Shown piece after piece: positions 27,823 to 37,089 of a DNA stretch of 64,000 bases (position 1 is its first letter; each line of letters starts with the position of its first letter). The position numbers and the translations under genes were made by a program. Below the pieces are notes generated by a model, which saw nothing but the letters and a program-made list of their open reading frames with translations, had not been told where the DNA came from and did no database searches. Source of the DNA: Roseomonas sp. (lineage in GTDB: Bacteria; Pseudomonadota; Alphaproteobacteria; Acetobacterales; Acetobacteraceae); NCBI GenBank assembly GCA_020249775.1, contig JADCFA010000009.1:186001-250000 (forward strand), given 5' to 3'.

Positions 27823-28866
27823 TCACGGACCGATAATCTTGAGGTGTTCTTCGATGATGGGCAATTCCGCCGCGGGCACCACGTCGCGCCAATTTTCGAC
27901 CCCAGGTAGCTTCTCCGGGTTGCGGCGGATGAGTTCCGTTTTCAGATACGGGTAGCCCATCCCTTCCACCAATTCCCGCCACAAATGTTGGCAGGGGTTG
28001 AAGGGCACACGCGCGAAGGCTTCCACGCTGCTGTAACGCGGCGCAATGCGCGCGCGGGTGGCTGCATTGGCAATTTCGGCGAGCCTTTCCTGCCCGAACA
28101 GCGCCCAGCAAGGCACGCCGGCGCGGAGCATGCGCTGGGTGAGACCGATTTCGCCCCGCCGGACCAATAGCCATTTGCTGCGGCCATCCTTCATGGGGAC
28201 GAGGTGGCCGAGCATTTCCGCAACCGCTTTTTCGCCGCGGCCAAGCAGCGCATAGGATTGCAGATGCGCGCCCCCGCCCAGGCTTTCTGTCAGGCCAAAA
28301 AATCCACCGCCTCCGGCGCGCCAGGCATCCACGATTGGGGGTAAGGGTAGGAAGGGGCCAAGCACGCTATCATTCGCCAGCAGCAATTCCTGCGGGGTGC
28401 CGAAGCGTTCTAGGGCGATGGCCGCTGCATCCCGCCAGGCGCCAAAATCCCGTCCGATATTGGCGCGGCGAATGCGGAGCACCGAATCCGCCGCGACGGC
28501 GCACCAATCTTCCGAAGGCGGAGAGGCGTTGGTGATGAAAACGCAGCCAAACCCCGCTTCCCGCCAAAGACGCAATTGCCGCCGCACCATGCGGGAGACG
28601 CGGCCATCTGGCGACCAGTGAAGATAGAGCGCGAGGGAGCGGGTGAGGGGGGCTTGGCCTTCTGATACCTCAAAGATTTCAGCATGTTGTGGCGTGAAGC
28701 GATCAAGTAAAGCCGCAGCGCTGGTCTCCCAAAGAACTTCGGCAACACGGCGGGCGAAGCGTGCCGGGGGGCGCGTCGTCAAGCTCTGGAGCCATCGCCC
28801 CCCTCCGGCATCGGGCATAGCCAGGGCAGAAACTTGGTAAACATGCGTCACTTCGGTAAAACCCAT
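27823..28866 (-). CDS. Rhamnan synthesis F (RgpF)-like glycosyltransferase
   Basis: About 347 residues of a RgpF-family glycosyltransferase, which builds rhamnose-type or similar surface polysaccharides. The clearest blocks are RRANIGRDFGAWRDAAAIA and LLLANDSVLGPFLPL, the donor and metal-binding core of the family, and GGFFGLTESLGGGAHLQSY. The start is uncertain: ATG 28866 is used, but ATG 28818 and a TTG at 28944 are in frame and none has a good ribosome-binding site. It is divergent from the GT2 gene and heads the polysaccharide cluster at 27.8-36.1 kb. Confidence 0.75.
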   Translation of the reverse strand: MGFTEVTHVYQVSALAMPDAGGGRWLQSLTTRPPARFARRVAEVLWETSAAALLDRFTPQHAEIFEVSEGQAPLTRSLALYLHWSPDGRVSRMVRRQLRLWREAGFGCVFITNASPPSEDWCAVAADSVLRIRRANIGRDFGAWRDAAAIALERFGTPQELLLANDSVLGPFLPLPPIVDAWRAGGGGFFGLTESLGGGAHLQSYALLGRGEKAVAEMLGHLVPMKDGRSKWLLVRRGEIGLTQRMLRAGVPCWALFGQERLAEIANAATRARIAPRYSSVEAFARVPFNPCQHLWRELVEGMGYPYLKTELIRRNPEKLPGVENWRDVVPAAELPIIEEHLKIIGP

Positions 28867-29086
28867 CGCAAAACTGTTGGGAAAGAGGCTGCAAGACCCG
28901 CTGAAAGAATGGTGAACATGAAAGTCGTCATAGCGGATTTTCAAATGACTTGGCGAGCGAGTACCGTAACGCGCGAAATAATTGGCCCGCCGGACAGAAC
29001 CGGCAAGGCGAAAGACCCATTGTGCTAACGGCCAAGGGGGCTGGCCCCTCTCCCAGTGCCTCGTTCTGGCTCGTGGTAGGCTTCAG

Positions 29087-30796
29087 ATGGTAGGCCTCCT
29101 GATTGCCAAGCTTCGCGCCGTTTTTCGGCGGCACCCAAAGCTTGAAAGGCTGATACTCTCGCTCGTCGCGCCGCTCATTCCACGACTGATCCCGGCGATC
29201 AACCGGCTGCGCGGCCCGGCCTATGCCGCCTGGTTCGCCCGCTGGCAGACTAGCAGGCCCGAGGATGACGCCGAGATCTTTCAGGCATTGGGTGACGATC
29301 CGCCCGCCTTCCTGATTGTGGTGGGGGCGGGCGCCTTGGGCGAAACCACCCGCGCGAGCCTTCAGCATCAAGTGGCTATTGCTTGGCGGGCTGTGGAAGC
29401 GCCCGGCGCGGCGGCGGCGCTGAAAGTTTTCGACAGCGGTTTTGTGTTGGTATTGGACCAAGGCGAAACACTTGAACGCCATGCCTTGGCCTGCTTCGCC
29501 TTGGCGGCGCGGCGCATGCCGGCGGCGCGTGTGCTTTATGCTGATGAGGATATGCGCGATGCATCAGGCGCGTTTTGTGCGCCCTGGTTCAAGGCCGCGT
29601 TTGACCCGTTTCGGCTTTTGCAGCAGGCAAGTCTTGGTCATGCCATCGCCTTTGATGTGGCGCTGATCCGCGATCATGGATTGGTCAAGCTGCGTGGCCA
29701 TGCACTGGCCTTGGCGGCAACCCGCGCCGCCGGCGCCGATGCGGTGCGCCATGTCCCAGCCGTGCTGCTGCACCGCCACCCGCAATCCCCAAGCGCGCCT
29801 TGGCGCGCGGCCACCGATCCATCGGCGCTTGGCGCGGCATTGGCGCAAACCATGCCTGGTGCGCATCTTGCCGCTACCGCTCAAAGGCCCCTTCAAATCA
29901 TTTGGCCATTGCCCGCCCAGACGCCGATGGTGAGCGTGATCATCCCAACGCGCGACCGTGCCGCATTGCTTTCCGTATGCCTGGAGGGCTTGTTCCTCCG
30001 CACTGATTATCCGGCCATGGAAGTGATTGTGGTGGATAATGGCAGCACGGAGCCCGCGCTGCATGCATTGCTGCACCGCTGGTCCTCTGAACCGAGGCTG
30101 CGTGTTCTGCCAAGCCCCGGACCGTTCAATTATGCCTTGCTGAACAACAGGGCCGCCGCCGAGGCGCGCGGGGATGTGCTGGTTTTGCTGAATAATGATA
30201 CCGAAGTGCTGCACCCGGAATGGTTGCGGGAAATGGCATCACTGGCGATCCGGCCCGATATTGGGGCCGTTGGTGCCAAGCTGTTTTTCCCTTCCGGGCG
30301 CATTCAGCATGCCGGCGTTATTCTTGGGCCACGGGGCGTGGCGGGACATGATTATCTTTTCGCCGGGGGGGAGGATGAAGGGCAGCAGGATGATCTTTTG
30401 CTGTTGCGCCAGGTTTCCGCCCTGACCGGCGCCTGCCTTGCGGTGCGCCGCGATGCCTATTTGGCCGTCGGCGGGCTGGATGAGCAACGCTTCCGCGTTG
30501 CCTATAATGATGTGGATTTTTGCCTGCAATTGGGTGCGGCTGGCTTGCGCAATGTTTTCACCCCGCATGCCCGGTTGCGCCACCATGAAAGCGCCAGCCG
30601 AGGCAGCGATTTTTCGAGCGCGCGCTTCGCCTTATGGGAGGCGGAACGTGACGCCATGCGGGAAAAATGGGGGGCGGCACTGGATGATGATCCCTTCTTC
30701 CCGCCTTTGCTTTCGTTTTCGGCACCCGCGCGCACGCCTGCTGAGCCGCCGCGCCGGGGGGCATTCTGTACTTCTCTAGCCCCTTCTTCCGCGTGA
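29087..30796 (+). CDS. GT2 family glycosyltransferase with N-terminal extension
   Basis: A protein of about 569 residues. The C-terminal half is a classic GT2 (GT-A) domain: MVSVIIPTRDRAALLSVCLE, EVIVVDNGSTEPAL, LVLLNNDTEVLHPEWL with the metal-binding D-x-x, and ALTGACLAVRRDAYLAVGGL followed by a YNDVDFCL region. The N-terminal half (about 300 residues) resembles the extension of rhamnosyl- or O-antigen-type GT2 proteins: it includes RVLYADEDMRDASG, which looks like a weak second GT-A site. The chosen ATG 29087 gives MVGLLIAKLRAVFRRHP; a TTG at 28982 is in frame. It is likely an O-antigen or capsule chain glycosyltransferase. Confidence 0.82.
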   Translation: MVGLLIAKLRAVFRRHPKLERLILSLVAPLIPRLIPAINRLRGPAYAAWFARWQTSRPEDDAEIFQALGDDPPAFLIVVGAGALGETTRASLQHQVAIAWRAVEAPGAAAALKVFDSGFVLVLDQGETLERHALACFALAARRMPAARVLYADEDMRDASGAFCAPWFKAAFDPFRLLQQASLGHAIAFDVALIRDHGLVKLRGHALALAATRAAGADAVRHVPAVLLHRHPQSPSAPWRAATDPSALGAALAQTMPGAHLAATAQRPLQIIWPLPAQTPMVSVIIPTRDRAALLSVCLEGLFLRTDYPAMEVIVVDNGSTEPALHALLHRWSSEPRLRVLPSPGPFNYALLNNRAAAEARGDVLVLLNNDTEVLHPEWLREMASLAIRPDIGAVGAKLFFPSGRIQHAGVILGPRGVAGHDYLFAGGEDEGQQDDLLLLRQVSALTGACLAVRRDAYLAVGGLDEQRFRVAYNDVDFCLQLGAAGLRNVFTPHARLRHHESASRGSDFSSARFALWEAERDAMREKWGAALDDDPFFPPLLSFSAPARTPAEPPRRGAFCTSLAPSSA

Positions 30797-30876
30797 CATT
30801 TCTTGTTTTTTGCCGACAGAGGCTGTAAGGCAGCCGAAGTTTAAGCCTTCATCTGGCTGCGCGAGGGAGAAAGGTT

Positions 30877-31872
30877 TTGGCGAGCGAAGCTGATACAGCC
30901 CATATTTTTGTTGGTTCCGACCGATCGCAACTCCTGGCCGTGAAGGTGCTTGAGCATTCGATAAGGCGTTCAACCACGTTAAACATCAAACTGCGGTCAA
31001 TGCATGACCTGGAACTGCAAGACCCGAAGGATCCCCGGCAAGGCAAGCGAACCGGCTTTTCATTCACGCGCTTCGCAATTCCCAAGCTCATGGGCTACGC
31101 TGGTCGCGCGATCTATCTTGATGCGGATATGCTTGTCCTGCGGGATTTTCGAGAGCTTTGGTCTCTGCCTTTTGGCGAATGCAAGATCATCATTCAGGGA
31201 GCCGCCGCCCCAACCGATTCAAGTGCTGCGCCGCGTGGCACCAACAAAAAGCGGCAGAAGCAATGTTCTGTTATGCTACTAAATTGTGAGGCACTCAATT
31301 GGGACCCGGAAGAAATCATATCAGGGCTTGATGGGCGCTACAGCTATGAAGAGCTTCTCTACGATATGTGCATCCTTGAAGAACATGAAATCAGTTATGC
31401 TGTGCCTTTTGAATGGAATAGCCTTGAGGTGTTTGAACCCGGCAAGACAGGGCTGATCCATTACACCGATATGCAGACACAGCCCTGGGTTTATGCGAAT
31501 AATCCCAACGCATGGATTTGGTTGGAAGAACTTCGCCTGATGTTGGAAAATGGTTCCATGGCGATGTCTGAAATTGAATGCGAAGTATCCTTGGGATATT
31601 TTCGACCATCCCTTATCCAGCAAATGGCAGACTTTGGCGTCGGCCGCGCCAGGGCGCCAACCGATGCAGAGCTTCGCAAGTATCGCGAGATTGACAAATC
31701 TGCCGGTTTCAGGCCGCATCGTGCTGTAAATGAAATGGCGGCGCGGCGACAAAAGGAAGTCGAGGAGTACGAATTGAGAATGGGCCTGAAAAGCCGCAGC
31801 TTAGCGAATTCGATGTTGAGGCTTGCCCGACGTGTTGGCGGCAAGGTCAGACGGACGATTTCAGGGGGGTGA
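30877..31872 (+). CDS. GT8-like glycosyltransferase
   Basis: A 331-residue protein with GT8-type (GT-A) features: HIFVGSDRSQLLAVKVLEHS at the N terminus, GYAGRAIYLDADMLVLRDF with the metal-binding DAD, and CSVMLLNCEALNWDPEEI, the acceptor-facing strand of this family. The start is TTG at 30877, supported by GAGGGAGAAAGG just upstream. The C-terminal 80 residues are basic. G/C content is visibly lower than in genes outside the cluster, which suggests this part was acquired. The donor sugar is unknown. Confidence 0.75.
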   Translation: MASEADTAHIFVGSDRSQLLAVKVLEHSIRRSTTLNIKLRSMHDLELQDPKDPRQGKRTGFSFTRFAIPKLMGYAGRAIYLDADMLVLRDFRELWSLPFGECKIIIQGAAAPTDSSAAPRGTNKKRQKQCSVMLLNCEALNWDPEEIISGLDGRYSYEELLYDMCILEEHEISYAVPFEWNSLEVFEPGKTGLIHYTDMQTQPWVYANNPNAWIWLEELRLMLENGSMAMSEIECEVSLGYFRPSLIQQMADFGVGRARAPTDAELRKYREIDKSAGFRPHRAVNEMAARRQKEVEEYELRMGLKSRSLANSMLRLARRVGGKVRRTISGG

Positions 31873-31968
31873 GAATGCGAGTCAAGGAGATCCGCCAATC
31901 TATCGACCTTGATCGGAGAAATCGTTTCAATCGTGCATATGCACTTGCCTAGGATGAGGACCTTGATC

Positions 31969-32499
31969 ATGTCATTCAAACTCATTTCTGATAACTATAG
32001 ACAGCAAAATGAGATTTTGCACCAAACCACGCATTATGGGGTTACTGCGCCCCGTTATGCTCGTAAGATAAAAGCAATGGCAAGGCGCTTGGATGCAAAA
32101 AATATATTGGATTATGGAAGTGGCACGCGACGTCATGTCGAGAAAATGTTTTGGTTCAAGAAAGTCGAGTCATATGATCCGTGTGTACCCGACTTAAGTG
32201 CTGCGCCGCGACCGGCTGATTTCCTGGTTTGTTGTGATGTATTGGAGCACATAGAACCAGACTGTCTCGACGATGTACTTTCACACATGGAAAGCCTTGC
32301 TCAACGCGGCGTTTTCCTGAGTATATCGACAAGGAGAGCGAACAAGAATTTGCCTGATGGTCGAAACGCACATCTGATAGTTGAAGGGGCTGATTTTTGG
32401 CTGCCATTATTAATGGCCCAGTGGAGGCTGGAACGCTTTGAGGCGTTTTCGGACGAAATTGTCTGTGAGATGAGAAGCCTCCCGAAATCGCAAGCGTAG
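31969..32499 (+). CDS. Class I SAM-dependent methyltransferase-like protein
   Basis: A 176-residue methyltransferase-type protein. The S-adenosylmethionine site is suggested by NILDYGSGTRRHVEKMF (strand I and glycine loop, D-x-G-x-G) and DFLVCCDVLEHIEPDCLDDV (strand IV, D-V-L-E-H). It is short for the family, and the third strand VESYDPCVPD contains the expected acidic residue. The start at ATG 31969 (MSFKLISDNYRQQN) is preceded by ATGAGGACC. Set between a GT8-like and a double glycosyltransferase gene, it may methylate a sugar or a glycan end. Base composition is A/T-rich for this genome. Confidence 0.72.
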   Translation: MSFKLISDNYRQQNEILHQTTHYGVTAPRYARKIKAMARRLDAKNILDYGSGTRRHVEKMFWFKKVESYDPCVPDLSAAPRPADFLVCCDVLEHIEPDCLDDVLSHMESLAQRGVFLSISTRRANKNLPDGRNAHLIVEGADFWLPLLMAQWRLERFEAFSDEIVCEMRSLPKSQA

Positions 32500-32614
32500 A
32501 TGAGGAAGTTGAGGCGATATCTTGGCCTGAATAGATCCCGAACATGATCGATGTTTGTGGCATTAGGAGAACTCCCGTTTCATTTTCCCCTCATGTCTTC
32601 CTTGGAGATGTCAC

Positions 32615-35128
32615 GTGATAACCTCTTCGATGCCTGAACCTCAGTTGCGATGTAGCACGGTACTTGGCTTCAAGGTGCAGCGCCATTCAGAGAGCATCGG
32701 TAATGTCTGGTACAGAGCTTTTTACCCTGCGCTTCAGCTTAGCCGAGACGGCCATGATGTTCGGGTATTCGAAAATACTCCATCACCTGCGTTGATTGCC
32801 TCGCTTGACGCGCTGATTATTGTCAAGCCAACCAACCTTACAGACCTTAAGGTAGCATTTCTGGCACATGAGGCTGGCACACCAGTCATTGTTGACCTCT
32901 GCGATGATATCTTTGTTCCATCATACGGTCGGGGCCGTGGCGTGGAACGAGCGATATGCACGGCGGTTCTGAACATCGCGTCGGTTGCCGTCACCACGGG
33001 GCCAATACTCGCTGCCAAGGTCCGGAAGATGGTCCACCACAATGTACCCGTGGTAGAAATCCCCGACCCCGTCGAGAGTGAGTCTGAAAATGCCGCCATC
33101 CGTCGCTCGTTTAGGGCAACGCTTCGACGCGCCGAACTACGTCGCATTTTTGGGAAATGCCGACGCTATATCTCCTCCCTGAAGAAATTCTTGATCAGTG
33201 CGCTACCCCAGGTGATTAGACGGACGCTACCTAAAGTCCGCATCATCCTTCAGTATGGCTGGCACGCTAGGCATACCTTAGTCACAAGGCAGCCGCCAAA
33301 ATTTCTATCGGAACAAGTATTTTTCAAACCAACAGTCGTAGCCGATCAAGCGTTGGACAAATCCCGTGCCCAGCTGGATCAGGACCTGCATTTGCCTCCC
33401 GCCGCAGGGCTGCCGTTGGGGCGGTCACGCAAGCGTATCATCTGGTTTGGCAATGCGGGGGCCGGGCATGGTGATTTCGGCTTGCCCAACCTCAACCTGA
33501 TCAAGGAGCCCCTCGCAAGGGTCGCTGCGGTGATACCCCTGGAACTGATTGTTGTAAGCAACAATCGCACCGAATTTGAAAGAATCACCAAAGCCTGGCC
33601 CTTTCCCTGTATCTACCGGCCATGGTCACGCAAGACGATTTTTCGTGAATTGGATCAGGCTGATCTCTGTGTGATTCCGAATTCGAGGGATCCGTTCAGC
33701 CTTGCCAAATCCGCCAATCGCCACGCCCTCGCCCTCAGCCGGGGTATTCCGGTAGTTGCGACCAGTATTCCAGCAGCGCAGGCACTGAAGGAGTTCATGG
33801 TTTTTGATGACTGGGAAAAGGGTATCCTCAACTACCTTACTGACGAGGCACGGGCCAAGCAGGATGCGCTGGCCGGTCAGGAATATGTGCTGAAGCATTT
33901 TGGCCCTTCTGTCATGGGTGCCGCCTGGGAAAGGGTGCTTTCCGGTCTGGAAAAGCGCCATGATCGCGTTGTCCAGACGACTGAAGCCGTACGCGTGCTT
34001 GCCTTCATGGATCTGGTGCAAGACCTTGATGTTCTAATGCCCGTGATGCAGGGTTTGATGCGCGATCCTCGCTTTGACTTGAAAGTTTGCGTAACGGAAT
34101 GGCTTGTTTCTGAATCGCCGCGGGTGCTTCAGCAGCTTACATCGAATGGAATCGTCCCGATCCTCGTCAATCAAGAGGACGTATTAAAGGGAGCCGCGCC
34201 GCATTTGTGTTTCGATGCTGTCTTGACGGCGGTGGAAAGCAACAATCCGGCCCACCGCGTCTCATTCTCCCTCACAAAGCGGGCTGAAGCACTTGGACAA
34301 AAATGCTTCACTTTTCAGCACGGCCTGGAGAACATTGGACTAACCTATTTTGCAGCGCATCCGGAAGGCCCGGATGGGGTGCAATTCGCATCGTCGCACA
34401 TTTTTATTTGGGGTAAAGCGGAAGACCTGCCAGCTCAGGTTGCACCGGATATTCGTGCGCGCTGTGTGGCTGTTGGGCGCCCAATTTCCGCGCCATTGGT
34501 CTTGCCAAGCTTACCCATGAGAGACATGTATAGAATAGTCGTTGGTGTTTTTGAAAATTTGCATTGGCAGCGTTATTCATCCGCTTATACTGAGCTTTTT
34601 TTGAAAGATTTATTTGCCGCCGTAACGGCGCATCGCGATGTACTCTTCCTGATAAAACCGCATCACGCGGGAAGATGGACATCGGAACACCTGGCTGCAC
34701 TAAAAGCGTCTCCGCCTAATCTAGTGCTCGCAAGTCCAACCGATCCGCTGTGGGAACCCTTTACCGCTAGCGCCATCCTTCAAATTGTGGATGGCGCGAT
34801 CACCACACCTTCCACAGTGGCGCTTGACGCGGCCCTTGCGGGGAAGCCGGTCGCCGTAGCTGCTTATGGCTTGAGCTTACCTACCTACTCACCATTGCCG
34901 CTTCTGCAGAACGTCAAGGATTGGAACGAGTTTATTGCATCATGCGAAACAGGGAAGAACGAAATAATTTCTCGGAGCCTGGCCTTCAGGGACAGAAGTG
35001 CGTTGTCGGGCGATGCAATTCCACGCATCCTTCAATCAATATTTTCGAGAACCAAGGGTCAAAATTGCGATCATGAGAACATTATCGATCGGCGCGCATC
35101 AGATGGTAATGCTGATGAGCCACACTAG
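32615..35128 (+). CDS. Large two-domain glycosyltransferase-like protein
   Basis: An 837-residue protein that looks like two GT-B-type halves in one chain. The first (about 15-450) begins TVLGFKVQRHSESIGNVWYR and ends with a GT4-like donor site (ANRHALALSRGIPVVATSIP). The second (about 470-800) has FKVCVTEWLVSESPRVLQ-like content (KVCVTEWLV), the glycerophosphotransferase-like segment FTFQHGLENIGLTYF and ITTPSTVALDAALAGKPVAV near the end, where a Thr/Ser-rich loop is followed by an Asp. The start codon is GTG at 32615 with GGAG eight bases before. A 30-bp gap separates its stop from a convergent methyltransferase gene. The donor and product are unknown. Confidence 0.7.
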   Translation: MITSSMPEPQLRCSTVLGFKVQRHSESIGNVWYRAFYPALQLSRDGHDVRVFENTPSPALIASLDALIIVKPTNLTDLKVAFLAHEAGTPVIVDLCDDIFVPSYGRGRGVERAICTAVLNIASVAVTTGPILAAKVRKMVHHNVPVVEIPDPVESESENAAIRRSFRATLRRAELRRIFGKCRRYISSLKKFLISALPQVIRRTLPKVRIILQYGWHARHTLVTRQPPKFLSEQVFFKPTVVADQALDKSRAQLDQDLHLPPAAGLPLGRSRKRIIWFGNAGAGHGDFGLPNLNLIKEPLARVAAVIPLELIVVSNNRTEFERITKAWPFPCIYRPWSRKTIFRELDQADLCVIPNSRDPFSLAKSANRHALALSRGIPVVATSIPAAQALKEFMVFDDWEKGILNYLTDEARAKQDALAGQEYVLKHFGPSVMGAAWERVLSGLEKRHDRVVQTTEAVRVLAFMDLVQDLDVLMPVMQGLMRDPRFDLKVCVTEWLVSESPRVLQQLTSNGIVPILVNQEDVLKGAAPHLCFDAVLTAVESNNPAHRVSFSLTKRAEALGQKCFTFQHGLENIGLTYFAAHPEGPDGVQFASSHIFIWGKAEDLPAQVAPDIRARCVAVGRPISAPLVLPSLPMRDMYRIVVGVFENLHWQRYSSAYTELFLKDLFAAVTAHRDVLFLIKPHHAGRWTSEHLAALKASPPNLVLASPTDPLWEPFTASAILQIVDGAITTPSTVALDAALAGKPVAVAAYGLSLPTYSPLPLLQNVKDWNEFIASCETGKNEIISRSLAFRDRSALSGDAIPRILQSIFSRTKGQNCDHENIIDRRASDGNADEPH

Positions 35129-35157
35129 AAATGGGCGTCATCTGCGCAGCCGTTCTT

Positions 35158-36063
35158 CTATCGCCTTGCAAAAAGCAACAAGCGTGGGCCGTTTCGCTCC
35201 TGTCGTATCCGCACAACGTCAATCTTGGAAAAGCCCGCATCTTCCAGTACTTGAATGATAGAACGGACTTCCAGCCATTTGGCATGGCTGTCCATACCGG
35301 AAAATGGGTCTTCCCGTCCCCCCTCCTTATACCGGAAATACTTCCAAGTCCGCCCGCAGGACTGAAATTCCTGAAGCACGGCATTTTCTGGGGCTACATG
35401 CGTATCGAGCATGATGGTATCATTTACGCGATGAGCAAGAAAGTTCAGATGCGACACAGGATCCGTCAAATGGTAGAGGACTCCCACATGGTGAAGAACA
35501 TCGCTTGTGATATCAATTGTCTCCGGCAGGCATTCTTCCACATTCCACCGAAAGACAAATGGTGTCATCTGTAGCATTCCGCAACGTACAATTGTCTTGA
35601 CGACATTTTCTATGCGACCATCGCAAGCCAGCACCCGGGCAGCTCGCGCTGCAAGCGCAGCCGTATGGATGCCTTCGAAGCAGCCGATCTCTAAAACCGA
35701 TCGGTCGCGTAGCGGTATACGTCGATCTAGCTCTAGGATACGTGGGTCAGGTAAAGCCTGTGCTTCCGCACGCTTACTGCCGGACCAGGCCCGCCCGAAT
35801 CGACGCCCCTTACTGTCGACCAAAAAAGCCCCCCAAGGTAATAGGCGATTGAGACGTTCAAGCTCCTCATCTGGAAGTATGTCAATCAGCTGCATATTAG
35901 CCGTCCATTCAGGGTCGCCGGCTAGGGCAACTTCTTTTTCGCTACTTTGTGGTGAAGCCAAAGATGGTGTTTGCACATGCAGAGGCAGATCACTAGACGA
36001 CCCGGAGCCGGTGGACAGGACCTTCATTTTTTGGTGAATGTAAGAAATAAATTCAGGAAACAT
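35158..36063 (-). CDS. SAM-dependent methyltransferase (DUF1698/CmoB-like type)
   Basis: A 301-residue methyltransferase. The SAM-binding core is RSVLEIGCFEGIHTAALAAR (strand I and loop), ARVLACDGRIENV (acidic end of strand II) and DVLHHVGVLYHLTDPVSHLN (strand IV with the H-H-x-G-V-L-Y-H-L signature typical of CmoB-like enzymes), followed by DTHVAPENAV. The N-terminal 100 residues, MFPEFISYIHQKMKVLSTGS onwards, are variable and contain a Ser-rich segment. It closes the polysaccharide cluster. Such enzymes in similar clusters modify sugars or lipids; the acceptor is not known. Confidence 0.78.
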   Translation of the reverse strand: MFPEFISYIHQKMKVLSTGSGSSSDLPLHVQTPSLASPQSSEKEVALAGDPEWTANMQLIDILPDEELERLNRLLPWGAFLVDSKGRRFGRAWSGSKRAEAQALPDPRILELDRRIPLRDRSVLEIGCFEGIHTAALAARAARVLACDGRIENVVKTIVRCGMLQMTPFVFRWNVEECLPETIDITSDVLHHVGVLYHLTDPVSHLNFLAHRVNDTIMLDTHVAPENAVLQEFQSCGRTWKYFRYKEGGREDPFSGMDSHAKWLEVRSIIQVLEDAGFSKIDVVRIRQERNGPRLLLFARR

Positions 36064-36537
36064 GCTCGGGCCTTTGGACTGAAATTTACGTCCTGATGAT
36101 TACCACGATACGACTAAACTGGCATAGAGTGTCTATTCCTTCAGGGGCGATAAGGGAGTGAAAATTGATTCGCCCCCCCAAGAAGTTTTCACACAGAGAA
36201 TTTCGCTATTGGAGGCAGCGGTGAGCCCCATCGCTGGCAAGCGCCGAAAGCACCTTGCCCAGGGGCGCAATAGTCCTGGGCGGCACCAGCAACCCTGTCT
36301 CCCCCGCCACCACCTGACGCTCGCCATGGTTAGCAGCAAAGCGCTGCCCAACCAGCCAAATCCGCACATCAGCCCGCATCGTTTACTTGGCACGTGGCGC
36401 CTTGCGCACTTTGGCGGCGGGACAGAATTGCGCGTCAGCGCTAATGCCTATTCTATGATTTTGCGGCGCAGCTGCTTTTTGCCAATGCTTGCGATACCAT
36501 CACCCGCGTCAAGGCTGGCTAGGGGCGGAATGAGAGC
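36064..36537. other. 474-bp gap with gene remnants
   Basis: The gap between the methyltransferase and phnN holds a C-terminal glycosyltransferase remnant on the minus strand (36206-36379). On the plus strand, two adjacent frames near 36380-36532 read like one frameshifted tail: LLGTWRLAHFGGGTELRVSA, then, one frame over, YDFAAQLLFANACDTITRV before a stop. I do not recognise the second one. The region thus looks like decayed coding sequence. Confidence 0.45.
36206..36379 (-). pseudogene. C-terminal remnant of a GT4-type glycosyltransferase
   Basis: A 57-codon reading frame on the minus strand reads MRADVRIWLVGQRFAANHGE and then VVAGETGLLVPPRTIAPLGK. The block V-A-G-E-T-G-L-L-V-P-P-R, followed by a short helix (LGKVLSALASDG), is the conserved end of GT4 donor domains. 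Everything N-terminal of it is missing, and no start with a ribosome-binding site is present. It is best read as a relic of a glycosyltransferase gene that once extended the neighbouring polysaccharide cluster. Confidence 0.65.
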
Positions 36538-37089
36538 ATGCTCATCGCAGTAGTAGGACCTTCCGGTGCGGGCAAGGATACGCTGATGGCCGGTGCGCGC
36601 GCCGCGTTTGCGCAGGATACCCGGTTTCGCTTCGTACGCCGAGCCATCACGCGCCCCGCTGAGGCCGGCGGTGAGGATCATGAAGCGCTCAGCGATGCCG
36701 ATTTTGCCTTGCGCCGTGATGCCGGTGGCTTCGCGCTGCACTGGAACGCGCATGGGCTGTATTACGGCATCCCACGCGATATTGAAGCAGATATGGCCAC
36801 GCGGCGCGTGGTGATTGCCAATCTCTCCCGCGCGGCATTGCCGGAAGCCGGCGCGCGGTATCGTCTGCGCGTGCTGAACATCACTGCCCCGATCGAGGTT
36901 CTGGCCGCGCGCCTTGCCATGCGTGGCCGCGAAAGCGCTGCTGATATCGCCGCGCGTCTGGCGCGTGAGGTCGCGCTACCGGATGGGCTTGATATTGAGC
37001 GCGTGATCAATGATGCCGATGTGGCGGAAGGTGTCGCGCGTGTTTTGGCCGTGCTTAACCGCGCAGCTTCAGACGCTCAAGGATCATGA
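36538..37089 (+). CDS. phnN: Ribose 1,5-bisphosphokinase
   Basis: A 183-residue guanylate-kinase-fold enzyme of the PhnN type, which converts ribose 1,5-bisphosphate to PRPP at the end of the C-P lyase pathway. The P-loop is VVGPSGAGKDTLM at residues 5-17; RRAITRPAEAGGEDH and FALHWNAHGLYYGIPRDIE complete the nucleotide and substrate lids. The gene is on the plus strand and its 3' end overlaps the DUF1045 gene by 35 bp, so it is not transcribed with the phnG-M operon and has its own promoter in the gap before it. Confidence 0.92.
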   Translation: MLIAVVGPSGAGKDTLMAGARAAFAQDTRFRFVRRAITRPAEAGGEDHEALSDADFALRRDAGGFALHWNAHGLYYGIPRDIEADMATRRVVIANLSRAALPEAGARYRLRVLNITAPIEVLAARLAMRGRESAADIAARLAREVALPDGLDIERVINDADVAEGVARVLAVLNRAASDAQGS

